DNA from: Dastarcus helophoroides
Taxonomy: Eukaryota; Arthropoda; Insecta; Coleoptera; Bothrideridae
Length of the DNA: 64,000 bases
Reading direction: 5' to 3'
Assembly (NCBI GenBank): GCA_028583605.1
Contig: CM053326.1
Span: 11,726,587-11,790,586, forward strand
The notes beneath the pieces are model-generated. The model worked only from the letters and a program-made list of their open reading frames with translations, was not told the DNA's origin and did no database searches. Made by a program: the position numbers and the translations under genes. Shown piece after piece: positions 1 through 11,139 of the stretch; the stretch's first letter is position 1; the number at the start of each line of letters is the position of its first letter.

Positions 1-1245
1 CTTCTTTTCCAATTAACATTATTTCTGTTTTGCTTGTATTGATTCTCATTTTTTTTTTCAATTTTTCTCGCCATATGTTTAAATTTTCTTGTAGGCTTTT
101 CAAGTTCGTTGCGCATATCATAAGATCATCCGCAAATAAATATTCAGTCACTTTACTGCTTTAAGTTTTCTGTACCCAGTTTGCATCTTTTGCGTTCTAC
201 GTCGTGCTTCTTTTGTTATTTCATGTGTTATTATATAAACAATGTTGGACTTAAAACTCCTTTTTGTCTCATACCATTATTCACTACAAATTCCTCTGAC
301 TGCATATTATAGGTTCTGATGTAATTTTTACTTTTTTTATATACACTTACTTTGCACGGCTCTTATTAAATTGTTACTTACTTCTCTCTTCTCCAAAATT
401 TTCCATGTAATTTTCCTTGCTACTTTATCAAAAACCTTTTCTAAATTCACGAAAGCTATGTATATTTCTCTATTGGTAGCCTTGCTCTTTCTATTAATTA
501 CTGGATTGTATAGATGTGATACTGGTTACTTCTGCCTTTTCTAAAACCACTTTGTGATTCTTTCATCTGTTTTTCTAACGCTGTTTTTAACCTTTTCTCT
601 ATTATTCGTTAGTAGATTTTTGTCACCACACTCAGTATGGTAATTCCTCTATAATTTGTACAGATCCTTTCGTCCCTCTTCTTCAATATTGGTACAATAG
701 TGCTTATCTTCCATTCCTCTGCCACATTTCTTTCTATCCATGTTTTCCTGAATATTTCTGTTATTATTATTGTCCCTTGTTCTCCCATACTTTTTAATAT
801 GTTGTCGTGCCCAGCTGATTTTTCTTTCTTCGTGTCTCTTATAACCCCTGTAACTTCTTCTTCATCGATCACTTCTTCATTTTCTTCTTCATGTACAACC
901 GTACTTTTTTCTAACTCCTAATTTTCTTGTATACTGTATTCATCCGAACTTGATAAATCCTGAAAATATTCTTTCCATGTTTTCATTATTTCCTTATTTT
1001 CATACATAATATTTCCATGTTCATTTTTGATTTGTTTCACTGTTATTCTTCTTTCTTTTCTTAGTCCTTCAATTACTTTGTAAAACAACTTCTGATTAGC
1101 TTTGCTATCATCTTTTATTTTCTGTCAAAATTCTTCCCATGATTTTTTCTTAGCTTCCTTTACCATTTCTTTCACCCTTATTCTTTGTTGTTTGTATTCT
1201 CTATAGGTCTTTTCTATTTTATTTTATTTATGTATTCCACCAGCT
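1..1245 (-). pseudogene. LINE reverse transcriptase fragment (left part)
   Basis: Minus-strand remains of a non-LTR retrotransposon. The clearest open stretch (872 to 609) reads as the start of a reverse transcriptase: SAGHDNI, then EEWKISTIVPILKK and NYRGITILSVVTKIY, the finger and early palm motifs. Below 609 the same reading continues with frame breaks (FRKGRSNQ-like). Above 872 a lysine/glutamate-rich stretch is the endonuclease-RT linker. It is not functional: there are stops and frame shifts, and the catalytic palm end is off the left edge or lost. The copy is cut by the hAT element that starts at 1246 and resumes at 2500. The clade (RTE, Jockey or other) cannot be fixed from this piece. 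Confidence 0.8.
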
Positions 1246-2499
1246 CAGTGGCGGCTGGTGCTAATAAAATTTGGGGGTTGCAAAGAGACATTTGCAAAAA
1301 AGTGCCGAAACTGGAAATTTTAAATTAAGCTGGAGGAAGGGATATTTATAATTTTAAATTGATATATGTTATACATATATTTCCTTTTTTTATATTCGCA
1401 AAAAAACAAAAGAAAAAAAGAGGAAGTCCATACGACGGACGATCTTTGGCAGCTGCAAATTTATCAATAACTTTTTACTGAAGTCGAGTATTCCTTTAAT
1501 TAAGTCCTTTTCTTTGAAGACATCGTTAATGCGGACAATCTTTCCTGGCATAATGTATTTTTTTTAAAGTTTCTTTTCTTTTCAGACTGGAGAAGCACCA
1601 CTCTGCTTCAGCAGAAGCCATTGGGATAGTTATCAGGATTTTTAAAAGATTTAGGGTTTCACTAAGCTCACTGTTTTCTGAAATAACGTTATAGAGTACA
1701 AGTAAACCAAAAGCTCATTAAAACTTTTCTGTTTCGTAAATTACAGATAATTCAGTTCTTAGTTTTTGTAAATTAAAAAATGGATAAACCTTAGCGGTTC
1801 CTTTAAAATTCTTTTCGGGAAAAGTGATTCTATGTTGGTTAAACTTTTCAGAAAAAAATAAAGTTGCTGCAATTAAATGGCCAGTGAAGCTGAATCGTTC
1901 TTTAGCTTAGCAGATAACAATGTCACATAGGTACTTCTTTAGCTTCGCGAACTACTTCTGTTAAAACTTCGCTTTTTACCAGACACCATCTGCACAATAT
2001 TTAAGTCTGGAATAGGTAGGTGATCCACGTCGCTTAATTTCCAGTTTTTCCGACACAGATCGGTTACAGAATGGTTGTGCAATTAAACTTTGCACTGAAT
2101 TCATTTTTATTTGTGTTTCAAGACCCCCAACATTGACCGATGACAGATTATAATAGCGAATCAATATTTGGTTTGCACCCACAAGTGCAACCTAATGCTT
2201 GCTTATGGGCAAGTATTTTAAGCGAACAAAATCTGAGTTAACGCGCAGGTGCATATGTGTAAAGCAAAGTTTGCAGTCTAGCCTGCAAACTTTGTAAACC
2301 CTAGACCCAATAATGTCGTCAAACCCTTACGAATTGGCGGAATCCGCAATAGTCAGCAGTATGTTTCGTAACGATAAATCTGTTATCAATAAATAAAATA
2401 AACAACATAAAGAACAATTTACTTTCTTTTTTATCCCAGCGTTTTTTTGGAGGTTGCACAAACCTGCAAACCTTAGCACTAGCCGCCACTGCACCAGCT
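1238..2499. mobile_element. hAT-family DNA transposon with 8-bp target duplication
   Basis: The element is 1246-2491 (1246 bp). Its left end CAGTGGCGGCTGGTGCTAA (1246-1264) is matched by an inverted right end (2473-2491) with one mismatch. It is flanked by a perfect 8-bp duplication CACCAGCT at 1238-1245 and 2492-2499, the hallmark of hAT transposition. A minus-strand relic (2182-1976) ending LEIKRRGSPTYSRLKYC resembles the region just after the TTF-type zinc finger of hAT transposases. No complete transposase is left, so the copy is internally deleted or decayed. It sits inside the LINE of 1-2600, so it is the younger insertion. Confidence 0.9.
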
Positions 2500-2600
2500 T
2501 GTTTGCTGTTTTTCTCCTAATCTATGACTATTATTCCACAGACTTCCTCTGCCGATTTTGTAGGATTATTTTTTAATTTCATTTTTTCTCGAAATTTCGA
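2500..2600 (-). pseudogene. LINE fragment, continuation beyond hAT insertion
   Basis: Removing the hAT (1246-2491) and one copy of its 8-bp target duplication joins this stretch to the linker region of the LINE at 1-1245. The reverse complement reads GRGSLWNN and runs up to a Trp-Trp-Asn at the junction, a motif often seen in the endonuclease-RT linker of such elements. The 5' end of the LINE copy fades out near 2600 into A/T-rich sequence. Confidence 0.6.
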
Positions 2601-2912
2601 TTCTTATTTAAAAATTTTGAATTTTTTCATTAATTTGGGGGGAGGTTTGCATCTTCAATTTATTGTTTTCTTTTGTTTAAGATCTTTTAACTCATGATGT
2701 ACTTTTTAAATGATCGTGTCGCAATTAATTCTGAATATGTTTGTTGTTGCTCATACGCAAAATAAAGAAACCAGCAAGAACAAAAAAAAGCAAGACTGTT
2801 GCTAGCAAGACAAGAATTAAACCACCAAGAAATTGGCAAGACAACAAGTAAACCAACTTCTTGTCTTGCTCAGTAAGACAGAACAAGAAGTTAGATAGCA
2901 AGACAAAAAATA
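2600..2912. repeat. A/T-rich spacer with clustered CAAGACAA-like motif
   Basis: No gene is seen. Between about 2765 and 2905 the motif GCAAGACAA, or its complement TTGTCTTGC, recurs at least five times in both orientations (for example near 2790, 2805, 2835, 2865 and 2898). It looks like a short degenerate minisatellite or a hairpin-forming relic. Confidence 0.4.
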
Positions 2913-3529
2913 CAGTGAAACCTCCCTAGAACGAACCTTTAGATACCGAATTCCTCTATATAAGGAACTTTTTCACGGAACGCATCATTTTAAGTAAATT
3001 TACACATAAAATTACCTCCATTTAACGAACGCAATACCTCCATAGGGCGAATTTTTGAACCAAGATTTTTCAAGGTTTAATTAGTTCTTAAATGCTTCCG
3101 TTCAGAAAAATTCCTTAATTTTTGAGATACCCATACTAATGACTTTCCAAGGTTTAATTAGCTTCTAATTGCATTGGGTTAAGAGAATTCTTAATATTTG
3201 GGATATGCCTATCTAATGGCTTTGTTTGCTTGCTTGCACAAAAAGCTGATTTCTTTTGCTACAAGATTAAGAAGGGTAAAATTGAAAAAAAAATGCAGAA
3301 GAAAAAGCTTTAATGCTCATCAAAAATGTTCAATTGATCGATAGTGTTATAATAAGGGATTAAAAAAAAAGACATCGATAAATGGCCAACAACTTTTAAA
3401 TCCCTGCAAGCATATGAACCTTTACATATAATTTATGTATTTTTAATGTTACCTCTTTATAACGAAAACATGTGTATAACGATTTTTTTTGTATTATTTA
3501 GGAATTCGCTAAAGGGGGGTTTGACTGTA
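2911..3529. mobile_element. pogo/Tigger-type MITE
   Basis: The element is 2913-3527 (615 bp). The left terminus CAGTGAAACCTCCCTAGAACG is matched inverted by the right terminus (reads CAGTCAAACCCCCCTTTAGCG on the minus strand). It is flanked by TA on both sides (2911-2912 and 3528-3529), the pogo/Tc1-mariner target. The terminal pattern CAGT-AA-CC-C is typical of Tigger/pogo. The interior has no transposase. It lies downstream of the last sphingomyelinase exon seen. Confidence 0.75.
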
Positions 3530-4113
3530 TTTGTACATCACTACTTGGGACTTATGTAGTTCCCTAGAGACCCAATTTTGAATTAAAATGAACCTAAAAT
3601 ATTAATGCCGGAATTTCAGGTTTCCCTTTGGCAAATCAACACTGAAACACCCCATATGTGTATTACGCCATATTTGGGTAGATAATTTCTTTTTGATTAC
3701 AGTAATATGTAACGGTGGTTTTTTCAAGAGTGAACATAAGCTGATAATTTTGAAATCCGAAAACTCCAAATGCAGTCAACATTATTTCACGGACACTGAG
3801 TAGTGTAGAAATGTATAAAATCAAATAAAAACTGAGGAAGACAATTTATACAAATACATTAATTTCTTTCAAGCATTTGGTAACGTTATACTTCTACAAT
3901 AATAAACTTTAAGGAATATTTGCTTAAAAAAACAAGTAGATTCATATCAAAAATCGTTACAATAAAAAATGATTTTAATGAGGAAGTCAGTTTCATAGTT
4001 TTGGATCTATGTCAAAACCTCTGTCTATAAATTTATCGGAGATCAAAATGAAAGGTTAAATTTTTAAGTAGTATTCTATAAATTGTAATAGAAAATATGT
4101 ATAAACTGCTTAC
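3530..4113. other. Intronic sequence, no feature seen
   Basis: I searched this stretch on the minus strand for the next sphingomyelinase exon (the expected W-T-G-D motif) and found none. It is presumably intron of the gene that continues off the left edge. Confidence 0.5.
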
Positions 4114-4192
4114 AGGATGTTGTTCTGAAATATGTTTCAGTATGTTTTCAATCAATATTCTTGGGGAATCGCATTTTTTATATGAGCTCCAC
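4114..4192 (-). CDS. Acid sphingomyelinase-like, phosphodiesterase exon 2
   Basis: Minus-strand exon, 79 bp, between a T-rich acceptor ending AG (4194-4193) and a GTAAGC donor (4113 onward). Together with the last two bases of the 4340-4491 exon it reads K-WSSYKKCDSPRILIENIL and then KHISEQHP. This is the segment after the Cys-Cys of acid sphingomyelinases, the W-x-x-Y-x-x-C-D followed by a leucine-rich helix. Phases agree exactly with the preceding exon (codon split 2+1) and the exon ends in phase 0. Downstream exons carrying the remaining metal ligands were not found and should lie left of position 1. Confidence 0.85.
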
Positions 4193-4339
4193 CTAAAAAA
4201 TAACAAACACATTTAGAACGTTACCTTACGAAGGGTTGGTATCAAAAACATCCTGATATATTGGGGAAAGGTAAATTCATAATTCCATTAAACAATAAAT
4301 ATTATTTTCCAAATATGTAGTTCTATTAAAACGACTAAC

Positions 4340-4491
4340 TTGCCAGCAAGGATCACTTCTTCGTTGGGGGTTGGTGTACTGTAATTCCTGCAGCACAACG
4401 GTTCTTGACAATTTGAAATACTACCTTCCTCATAATCGGGATCATAGTGTGTATCAGAAATTTGTAGAACTTTAAATGTTGGTAACGATTC
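4340..4491 (-). CDS. Acid sphingomyelinase-like, start of metallophosphatase domain
   Basis: Minus-strand exon, 152 bp, with acceptor ATTGCAG and donor GTTAGT. It encodes ESLPTFKVLQISDTHYDPDY, then EEGSISNCQEPLCCRN and a linker ending VILAGK. The Asp and His of ISDTHYD are the first metal-binding residues of the calcineurin-like phosphoesterase fold, and CQEPLCC is diagnostic for acid sphingomyelinases, lysosomal or secreted enzymes that split sphingomyelin to ceramide and phosphocholine. Phase 0 at its start matches the exon at 5632-5759. The call is firm at family level. Which paralogue (SMPD1, SMPDL3 or an insect-specific copy) is not decided, but the saposin domain encoded upstream argues for the SMPD1 type. 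Confidence 0.92.
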
Positions 4492-4639
4492 CTGCAATAT
4501 TAAAATGATTGATCAAACTAATAAGCTAATATACATGCAGCAAATCATGTAATACGACAAATCAATGAATTATAAAAATCTGTAGACTTTCTAAATTCAA
4601 ATTACAAGATACTAGTTTTGGATATTCTTCATATCTCCA

Positions 4640-5035
4640 TTGCAAAGTAGTGTTATTTTAATTCATGTTTTATTGGATTTTTCTTCGCTAGTTACACCTT
4701 CCACAATTTTAGATTTTCAGTAACCTTCTCTCAGAATTATTTCTGACAGGACACAGAAAATTGTAAAGAGGGAAAAATTTTATTGCTTGCTGATAGCGGG
4801 CAAAGAACAACATTGCCTGAAACGTTAAGACTGTTATTAAAGTTTACATCGTTTAAATCTTAAGATAGTTTTAAGTGTTTTTCAGTGTTGAGTCACAAAC
4901 AGCACCGAGAAGCAAAGATCCAATGCAATCGCTGCTAAGGAGCTATAAGAGATTACCAATCCTTTACTGAAAATCTAGAATTATGGAGAAGAAAAATTCA
5001 ATAAAACATGAATGAAAATAACACTACTTTGCAAA
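4640..5035. mobile_element. Palindromic MITE in sphingomyelinase intron
   Basis: A roughly 100-bp left arm starting at the TGCAAAGTAGTGTTATTTTA near 4641 is repeated inverted at the right end (ACTACTTTGCAAAG near 5023-5036). The match continues inward through a stretch containing TTCATGTTTTATTG and TTTTTCTTC. The fold-back structure suggests a non-autonomous DNA transposon. Exact ends and target duplication are unclear. Confidence 0.6.
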
Positions 5036-5631
5036 GAAGCTAGAAGAAGCCAATAAAATATAAATGAAAAAAATACCTAGTTTTTTTGAAACAATCTTGG
5101 AAATTATTTTTTTTAATGGTTATAATTGCAAGTTTCGCATTTATTGCAATTTTGTATAGTATTTTTTATTTCAAATTATCATTTTAAACAAAAAGCTACA
5201 AATCAAAAAAATATTAATTCTTGTGTTTAGGTATATATTGTATTTTCGAGATAAACCTACCTCTATTCTTGTAACCGGTCAGATATCCTACAATATTTTG
5301 AATTTAATGTAGCTCTTCTGAATTGAACAATACCAAATGTAATTAAAAGTGCTAATTTTAAATTTCCAAGTAACTTAGAAAATATAGTATACTAATTAAT
5401 GTATGCAATTTTTTGCAGCAATACTTTTAAAATTATTTTTCATAATTTAGACTTATACAACATGGTTCTAAATGAAAGGAAAACATTAATTATATTGCAT
5501 AAATCTATGATTTTGGACAAAACTCCTGAAACAGATCGGAAAGTGCGTTTTGCGAACTGTTTGTTTTAGATGTGACATCGTATGTGACTAATTAATTTTT
5601 TAAACTTTGTTGTTACATGATTGTGTACTAC

Positions 5632-5759
5632 CTTCGGTAAAGGGAGTTCTTCAACATTTGGTTTTGGAATATCAGGTAGCTCCACTTCCCATTCATGTAA
5701 AAAATTATCTACATCTCCACACGGTTCTCCTAGTAACATGCTACAAATTTCCAGTTTTC
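5632..5759 (-). CDS. Acid sphingomyelinase-like, saposin end and linker
   Basis: Minus-strand exon, 128 bp, with acceptor TTTATTTTAG and donor GTAGTA. After one split codon it reads KLEICSMLLGEPCGD, then VDNFLHEWEVELPDIPKP and NVEELPLPK. ICSMLLGEPCGD is the end of the saposin-B domain and its junction in acid sphingomyelinases, where the domain helps the enzyme reach lipid substrates. The W-x-V-x-L-P segment and proline-rich linker lead into the phosphatase domain of the next exon. It ends in phase 0, as the next exon needs. It requires one base from the previous exon, whereas the best previous exon (14612-14781) ends in phase 0. That is a one-base conflict. Confidence 0.88.
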
Positions 5760-7520
5760 CTAAAATAAAATAAACGTGGCAATGTTCTCTTGATATAACG
5801 GCATTTTTTAATGCAAAATATATCTTTCTTATATTTTCAAGTACCTATTCCTGTCCTTAATTCATTGTAACTAATGTAGAATGGGTACGATATATTCAGC
5901 AAAGTTCATACAACTTTTCAAGGAAAAGAAATAATTGCATTTCGCAAATGTAACTCTCAACCTTGACGTTAAACTAAATAAAAACTTAAACTTCGTATAG
6001 TTTGTTTACAAACGACTACGTATACGTCTACAGTTGTACAAAATAATTGCATATTTAATTAAAATAAAAGTATATGTATGATGAGAAGATGCGATATTCT
6101 TTATTATATCCTCTAATTAAAATACGATTAAATAATAATTAATTCATAATATCTTTTTTTAATCAAGTCAAGGAAATATACTTCCCCGCCTGTGAAGGTT
6201 AACAGACTCCAAAAACCTCGAATTGAATGAATAATTCTATTACTTAATAAACAAAAAACGTTTATAAATAATCACTGTGTTTATGCAAATAAAAGGTTAC
6301 TTTTATCTGAATTAGCAAAATTTCCGATAAGTTCTTAGAAAATATAATGAGGGAAGAACAGAAACATAATATTTGCCGGGCAAAATTGAGGCAATACTCT
6401 TTAAGTTCTTTATCTCCAAGTAATAGCTGATAATAGGTGAATTATCGTGTTGCACACGTAAATCGACAACAAAAAAAGGTCTTCAAATTCTTTTTCAAAA
6501 TATGGAAATCAGCATTTTTTTATCAAAATGCGGGAGGATCCCGGAAAATTGGGAGATCTGGCAACCCTAGAAAGGCAAAATGAAAGTCAAAATTTCGATT
6601 TTAAAATTTAAATTTTTAGAAGTTGAAAGAAAAAATTCATTAAAAAAAACAAAATATGTACTGATCACCTGCAAACATTTGTGTGAACACACATTGATCG
6701 ATGATGTCAAATGTCAACTCTAAACTCTTATAGGCAACCTTAAATACAATCTTGTGTATTATTCATTAAGCATATAAAAATTCTCTATTCGTTAATCTCC
6801 ATTTTTACTATCTTAGAAGCTGAATTTTGAAAGAGCTTCTCTTAGTGCTCACCTACGTATTACGGGAAACAACTGTATGAAATTTCATACTCCTGGATCG
6901 CCTGCTTAAGCTATGTGTTTTCTGTCTATGAGGGCTTAAAGATTTATTAAATAGATTGCTAAAGAAATAACTGAACGTCAGCGGCAAGCCCGAAGTAACC
7001 CAACTTTATTTTTTTTAATATAATTCCATAATATACAAGGCTTAATAAAGGTGTTTGAAATTTCTGCCTAAGATACAACTGAATAGCCTTTCTTTATCGA
7101 TAACTCAAAGTGAAGATTTCTCTTCCACAATGGAAATCTATTTGATGTCCTAATAGGTCCCTAAGTTTGTTTGCGTGAACGCTATAAAGCCAGAGAGTCA
7201 CTAATTTGTTGAAACATCGCATGCACCAATGGATTATCGGTATTGACCTTTCTGCTTTTACCTTGCCCAGCACCGCGAATATATCAAAGATTTCTGTTTT
7301 TTTGCGTATGTGAAAGAATAGAGCTCGTGAGAATCATTGGATGCAGTCGAATTGACTTCCAAAATCTAAACTGAAATCTGGTGATTTAAACATTTTACAT
7401 CAGCTACTTATCGACACAAAGAATCTGATGTTTTTATTCTCTGTATATGAAGCTGAGCCTCATGAAGCAATTTGTTAAAGCTAAGTAAATTGAAGCATGT
7501 TGTTTCAACTATCCATTGCC
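5760..7520. other. Intron, no gene seen
   Basis: A/T-rich intronic sequence of the sphingomyelinase gene. A short GGGAGATCTGGCAACCCTAG near 6550-6570 looks like a transposon end, but no partner was found. I see no coding region or RNA gene here. Confidence 0.5.
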
Positions 7521-7532
7521 TAGACTTCTTCT

Positions 7533-10500
7533 TTAGCTCGTTCTCATCCACTCCTGGACATAGGCCTCCTCCAAGTTTTTCCACCGCTTTCTACCTTGAG
7601 CATTCAAGATCCAGTTTTTACCCGATCGACTCTGAATATCGCCTCTCCATCTTGTTTGAGGGCGTCCGACACTTTGTTTAGTTTCCCTGGGTCTCCAATG
7701 TTTTATCCTCTTCATCCATATAATATCATCTCTGGCGAAGTGTGCTGCCCAGCGCCATTTATTAGTGGTTACACGTTCTAGGACATCGACGACTCTCGTT
7801 CTGCCTCTGATGACTTCGCTTCTGACTAGGTCTCTCAAACTGATCCCTAACATTGCGCGCTCTATCGCTCGTTGTCATACCCTTAAACGATGCGCCCTGC
7901 TTTGTGTTAGGGTTACTGTCTCGAGGCCGTATGTCATGACAGGCAATATGCACGAATCGAAGACTTTTCGTTTCAGGTTGATGGGAATGGCCGGTTTCCT
8001 GAGGATGTGGCCAAGTTTTCCAAATATCGTCCATGTCAAGCCAACTCATCTTGTGATTTCTGCGGCATGATTTTGTGACTAAAGTAGGCCACTTCAAGTG
8101 TGTGGTTGTCGAACGTAACCTAAATGTTGTCTGGACTCATAACGTTGGTCTTTTGAAGATTCATCCTCAGTCTTACGGTCTCCGAAATTTCTTTCAGCTC
8201 TAACAGCTTAACATACCTTTAAGTTCATTTGTGTCGGTGCTCATTAGGGTGATGTCATCAACAAAGCGTAGGTGACTCAGAAAGTTGCCGTTGATATTGA
8301 CTCCTTTCTGCTGCCATGTCAGATTTTTGAAGACATCTTGTAGTGCGAGCATCTTGTCTGACTCCTCCATTGATGGGTATCCTCCTGATGACTAAGTCTT
8401 CTTCAACTTTGATGTAAAGAGTGGCATGTTCATAGATGTTTCTGATGTGGTTTGAGTATCTCGAATCAATCTTTATAAGGTTCATCGCATGCAAGATTGC
8501 CCAGATTTCTATAAAGTCGCAGGCTTTTTGGTAATCGGCGTATGCCAGATGAAGTGGGACATTGTATTCAGTGCATTTCTCGATCAGTGTGCGCACTGTT
8601 TGGATATGATCGATCATGCTGTAACCCTTTCTGAATCCAGCTTGTTTCATAGATTGGTAAAAATCGTGCTTATTGTTGAGTCTGTTGGTGATTATTCTGG
8701 TTGTATAGAACCGAGAAAAGGCTGACAGGCGAGTAGTTTTCGATGTTCGTTGGATAGCCTTTTTTGAAGGGGATGGTGACCTCAGAATTTCTCCATGCAT
8801 GAGAGTTCTTCCTTTTTCCAAGCATTTGTTGAGGCCAATAAGAAGTGCTTTGCCTAAAGCTTTTCCTCCAGTTTTGAGCATCTCATTTGTCACTTGGTAT
8901 TCTCCAAAAGTCTTTCGGTTTCTCATCTCTTTCAGTGCTAACCTCAGCTCTTATTGGTTAAATTCGGAGATCTCCTCGAAGCCGACGTTTTGGATCATTC
9001 GGCCTTCATCCTCATGGAGACGGTATGGCTCTGGTGTTGACTGGCTTTACAATCTCCCATAGAAGCTTTCGATAATAGCAACGATTTCACCTTTCTCTCA
9101 TACTATTAGGCCCTGTTCATTTTGCATCTTGTATATGAGCGCTTCCCCTTTAGCCCTTTTGGATCGAAGGACTCTCATGTTCATATTATCTTCAATGGCT
9201 TTTTGGGTTTTTCTCGCGTTGTATGCCCTCAAGTCTCTACGAATTGCTCTCTTTACTATTTTATCTAGTTGACGGTATTGAGGTGCACAATGATCCATAA
9301 CTCTGTGCTCTTCCAATAGTTTTATTGTGTCAGGAGTAAGCTTCGTGTTTATGTGTTCTCCAAATGTGCACACTTCTTTGGTTGCCACTTGGATACTTTT
9401 GACTAATTTTTCTACCAGCTCATTTAAGTCTAGGTTTTCCAATGCGTTCATCGGTTCCAGCCTTTGTTCTGTATGTTTGCTGAATTACTCCTGCTTCCTT
9501 TCTAACTCAGTCTTCGTTGGTCCTAGCTTCTTTTCAATCTGCTTCTTTCTTTTCAGCCGGGTGTCGACACATATTTTAGCTCTTACAAGCCTATGGTCGC
9601 TTCCTGCATTAAAATGATTAAGGACCGATACGTCAGTGCACATACTCCTGTCGTTTACCATTATATATTCGATCTTGTTCTTGATCCTACCGTCTGGGCT
9701 TCTCCAGGTTCACATTCTTTGCGGAAGCTTTCGGTAAAAGGTGTTCATGCAATACATCCTTTCCTTGCACAGGAAGTTTGGCATCGTTTGTCCTCTATCA
9801 TTTCTTGGGCCCAGTCCAAAGTTGTCAATATTTATAGGGTCTATTGCTGTTTTTTTTTTATTTTAGCATTGAAATTCCCAATAAGTACCTTGCTTTTTGT
9901 CCTCTCTGCATTCTTTGCTAGTGAAAGGTCTTCATAAAATCGCTCTACTTCTTCATCGGGTAAAGCAGCGGTGTGAGCATAGGCCTGAATAACCTACATT
10001 CTGCATCTGCTGTTTAGTTTCAGTACGATATAGATAACATGGTTTGATAGGTCATGCCATTTGGTGATAAGATGTTTTATTTTTTTGTGAACCATTATAG
10101 CCATTCCACCAAGGTGGTAGTTACTGTCGAAGTTTCGTTGGAACAGTAGGTGCCGGGATGACAAGCTTGTGGTCGCTTCTTCTTTTAGCCCGGTTTCGTT
10201 GATTTCCAGAATGTCCCATTTGAGGTTTTGTAGTTTATTTTCTAAGGCAAGTCTGTGCTCATCTAATCTCATAGTATGGATATTATAAGAGGAAATTATT
10301 GTGGTGTTCTTGCTACGTTTTTTCTGCTTTGGATGTAATATCGAATTTTTGCCACCCCTAGAATCCATGAGGCTGACAATGTGAGATTTTAAGCATTCTG
10401 CATTGTTTCAAAAGTCGCCATTTCATTTTCTTGAAGGGATATTGCCATGACAACGCCACGCTTGCCATTCGTGTTGGCGAGAAGAGGAAATAGGGAGGAA

Positions 10501-10573
10501 ATAAGGGCAGGGGGTAGGAATCAAGGTTAGGCCATAGCTTCCCCTCTATCAGGAGGTGGGGAACACAAACCAT
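7533..10573 (-). pseudogene. Nearly full-length dead LINE (endonuclease + RT)
   Basis: Minus-strand non-LTR retrotransposon with domains in the expected order. The endonuclease runs from about 10370 to 9560 (YNIHTMRLDEHRLALE, GGMAIMVHKKIKHLI, VLIGNFNAKI, and AGSDHRLVRAKICVDTRLK in another frame). A linker follows (9451-9098). The RT (about 8926-7760) has AGFRKGYSMIDHIQTVRTLIEKC, ADYQKACDFIEIWAIL, RYSNHIRNIYEHATLYIKV and GVRQ. The C-terminal domain (7853-7533) has MLGISLRDLVRSEVI, RTRVVDVLERV, KWRWAAHFAR and SVGRPQTRW. The frame changes at least five times. The catalytic box reads FVDD instead of Y/FADD, and about ten residues after GVRQ are missing, so it is dead. It resembles the repeat family often mis-annotated in insects as craniofacial development protein 2. 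No target duplication was located. Confidence 0.88.
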
Positions 10574-10738
10574 AAGCTCACGTGGACAGGGCTAGTCCCT
10601 AAGGTAGATCTATCCATCACCGGGATCGTAGAAGAGAATCTACCTGCTATCCACCCATGAACACAGAATCGACTATCAATTGAAATTATAAAGGCCACAG
10701 ATTCGGTACTCACAAAAAATAAACCTTCCATCAAAACA

Positions 10739-11022
10739 ATGGCAGAACTTGAAAAGAATGATTTGTTGGCATTCAAAAACATTGTCAGAGGCTTTGGTGG
10801 AAATACACAAGCTCAGAATTTCATCGAAATTATCCAGTAATCCTTGGAGAGCTTCAAAATACCTAGTTGCTACATCAGCATCAAATCCCTTTATTTACAT
10901 AGCCATTTTGCTGCTGACTTTCTGAAAAATCTTGGCGCAGTCAGCGATGAGCATGGTGAACTATTCCATTAAGATTTGAAGTTGATGGAGGCACGATATC
11001 AAGGTAGATGTAGATAGGTAAA
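10739..11022 (+). pseudogene. Transposon-associated coding relic (GEL-F-H-x-D motif)
   Basis: Translating from the ATG at 10739 gives MAELEKNDLLAFKNIV, RGFGGNTQAQNFIEIIQ, stop, SLESFKIPSCYISIKSLYLHSHFAADFLKNLGAVSDEHGELFH, stop, DLKLMEARYQG (shown in pieces). This matches, from memory, a repetitive protein common in insect and spider genomes with the core 'NLG.VS.EHGE.FHQD...ME.RYQG'. Its function is unknown, but its copy number suggests a mobile element. Two in-frame stops make this copy a pseudogene. It starts right after the 5' end of the minus-strand LINE. Confidence 0.6.
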
Positions 11023-11139
11023 TGTAAGTTATATATATGACGGTTGACTATTGTTGGAGCATCAGTCAGACAAGAATGCAAGAAAAAGCTGTGTTAGAAA
11101 ATTTCCACCTTCATTTTTACTTTTAACGCTTTTTAAAAA

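Noticed and set aside
7472..9937. Plus-strand open frames across the LINE at 7533-10573
   Set aside because: They are antisense shadows of the minus-strand endonuclease and RT coding sequence.
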